A stretch of 64,000 nucleotides of DNA. It comes from Megalonaias nervosa. Lineage: Eukaryota > Mollusca > Bivalvia > Unionida > Unionidae. Positions 62,825 through 64,000 of this stretch are shown here, piece by piece (position 1 is the stretch's first letter; each line of letters starts with the position of its first letter). Below the pieces are notes generated by a model that ran no database searches, was not told the DNA's origin, and saw only the letters and a program-made list of their open reading frames with translations. The stretch lies in the NCBI GenBank assembly GCA_016617855.1, contig JAECUM010009704.1, positions 1 to 64,000 on the forward strand, read 5' to 3'. Position numbers and translations under genes: made by a program.

Positions 62825-62999
62825 CCCATTTTATCCTGAATACGACTACAGGCATAATACCTCATTCTATCCTGAATATATCTGAGGTCATAGTATCCCA
62901 TTTTATCCTGAATACGACTACAGGCATAATACCTCATTCTATCCTGAATACGCCTGTGGTCATAGTATCCCATTTTATCCTGAATACGACTGTGGTCTA
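62825..62999. repeat. subterminal repeats of the piggyBac element (72-bp unit made of two 36-bp halves)
   Basis: CCCATTTTATCCTGAATACG starts at 62825, 62897 and 62969. Between them a half-unit begins CTCATTCTATCCTGAATA. This gives about five 36-bp modules next to the terminus, similar to the subterminal repeats of other piggyBac elements. Confidence 0.85.
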
Positions 63000-63167
63000 C
63001 TCTACTACGTATGTGTGTAGAGTCTCTAGAAACACGTGTTATACATCACAAATATTTGTGTACTTCTTCACCAACACAGGAAATGGTTAAAGCACGCATG
63101 TGCAGTGAAATTTTAAAAAGAAAAGTGGTTGGAAAAGAAATTGTTTGCTTGAAAATCAATCAATAAA

Positions 63168-63996
63168 ATGATGGCCGACAACTCAGATGTAAACATGGAT
63201 GTTGATAGTGAGGGTAGCAACATTGAAGTTGACGATTTGGATGATTCTGATGATAATATTGACTTAAATGATGGGTTAGAATTGAATCAAGTTGATGAAA
63301 GAGCAGGGCTTCAAGCATGTTTCGACAGTAATTTGGAGAATGAAGCTGACTTTGAAGGCTTTCAAGAGGAATGGGTCCAGGATGATTTTTCACCTCAGTT
63401 GCAGCCACAATTTAAATTGATAGAAGGGGCAACAGTTCAACACCCAGAAGAAGCCAATGCACAACATTACTTTGAGTTACTTTGGGATGATTTAATCTGG
63501 AAAAAACTTGTTGATGAAACAAACTGTTACACTGAACAGGAGCGTAGAAAAAATTCCCCCCAACCAAAGTCACCAAGATGGATGCCAGTTGATATTCCCA
63601 CAATGAAGGCCTTTATAGGCTTATGTTTTGCCATGGGAATAATTCGTCTTTGATCAAGACATAATTATTGGCGACAAAATAAGTGTATATTTGTCACATC
63701 CTTCAATAAAAAAGTGTCTCATGACATTTAATCTGATTTGGAGATACTTGCATCTCTATGACATCGAAGAACAAGCTGCAGAACCTCAGCCACAGGGAAG
63801 ACCAGATAAATTAAAGAAAATTAGATGGTGCCTGGATTATTTAGACCAGAGATTTTCATCAAATTTCATAACCAAAACAAATGCAACTATTGATGAAAGC
63901 ATGATAAAATTCAAAGGAAGACTCTCTTTTAGACAGTATCTCCCAGCAAAGCCAACAAAATGGGGGGTGAAACTATGGAATATGGCTGACAGTTAA
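63168..63996 (+). pseudogene. piggyBac-type transposase, broken and truncated
   Basis: The start at 63168 (MMADNSDVNMDVDSEGSN) opens an acidic N-terminus, then NSPQPKSPRWMPVDIPTMKA and FIGLCFAMGIIRL, the usual entry into the DDE_Tnp_1_7 domain. A TGA at 63651 interrupts. The same frame continues SRHNYWRQNKCIFVTSFNKK, then a frameshift at about 63715-63730 moves to 'FNLIWRYLHLYDIEEQAAEP'. Later KLKKIRWCLDYLDQRFSSNF and ATIDESMIKFKGRLSFRQYL carry the first catalytic Asp (IDESM). A stop at 63994 falls where WNMADS should continue. At least three disabling changes are present. The window ends before the other catalytic residues. Confidence 0.85.
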
Positions 63997-64000
63997 ACTT

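Larger units (their letters stand above)
62825..64000 (+). mobile_element. piggyBac-like transposon, left part only
   Basis: TTAA at 62821-62824 (the piggyBac target) is followed by CCCATTTTATCCTG, a plausible terminal repeat starting CCC. Next come subterminal repeats and a piggyBac transposase frame from 63168. The right end lies outside the window. Confidence 0.75.

Overview
This is a eukaryotic, AT-rich, intron- and repeat-dense window. The content suggests a marine invertebrate, most likely a mollusc or another lophotrochozoan: tyrosine-recombinase (DIRS-like) retroelements, a Ty3/Gypsy element with integrase upstream of reverse transcriptase, tRNA-headed SINEs with CA or CAA tails, a piggyBac element and abundant minisatellites. 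The taxon is inferred from content only.

I can support one host gene, on the + strand, from about 6.18 kb to beyond the right edge. I joined nine coding exons by splice sites and matching reading phase: 6182-6260, 17063-17700, 32534-33976, 36764-36832, 42828-42950, 45487-45612, 51811-51888, 60941-61068 and 62314-62403. Together they give about 925 codons, with the 3' end missing. The product has a short acidic N-terminus, a charged region, a roughly 480-residue Gly/Gln-rich low-complexity region in one exon, and a von Willebrand factor A (VWA) domain with all three MIDAS elements (DxSxS, T, D). No signal peptide is visible, so it is probably intracellular. Exon 2 needs a +1 base correction in a G run near 17627-17630 to stay in frame. 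A CpG-richer patch at about 300-516 ending in a good splice donor may be the 5' UTR exon.

The introns are full of repeats. Intron 2 (17.7-32.5 kb) starts with a 1.7-kb minisatellite and holds a nested stack: a tRNA-derived SINE (27831-28079, perfect 15-bp target duplication) inside a Ty3/Gypsy LTR element (24865-30892, minus strand), itself inside a decayed DIRS-like element (about 22.2-31.6 kb). The Gypsy element has the order gag-protease-integrase-RT-RNase H and a SCAN-like Gag, which matches the Gmr1 group. Intron 6 holds an element of about 4.5 kb with long inverted ends (45.78-50.26 kb). Intron 7 holds a second DIRS-like remnant (53.4-56.95 kb) carrying a SINE, and two near-identical 651-bp TIR elements. 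A piggyBac copy enters at the right edge (62825 onward), inserted at a TTAA inside a miniature element.

Across the window lie eight copies of a miniature inverted-repeat element of about 190-230 bp, built from two adjacent palindromes. Nearly all the other long ORFs are satellites read as protein or transposon debris.
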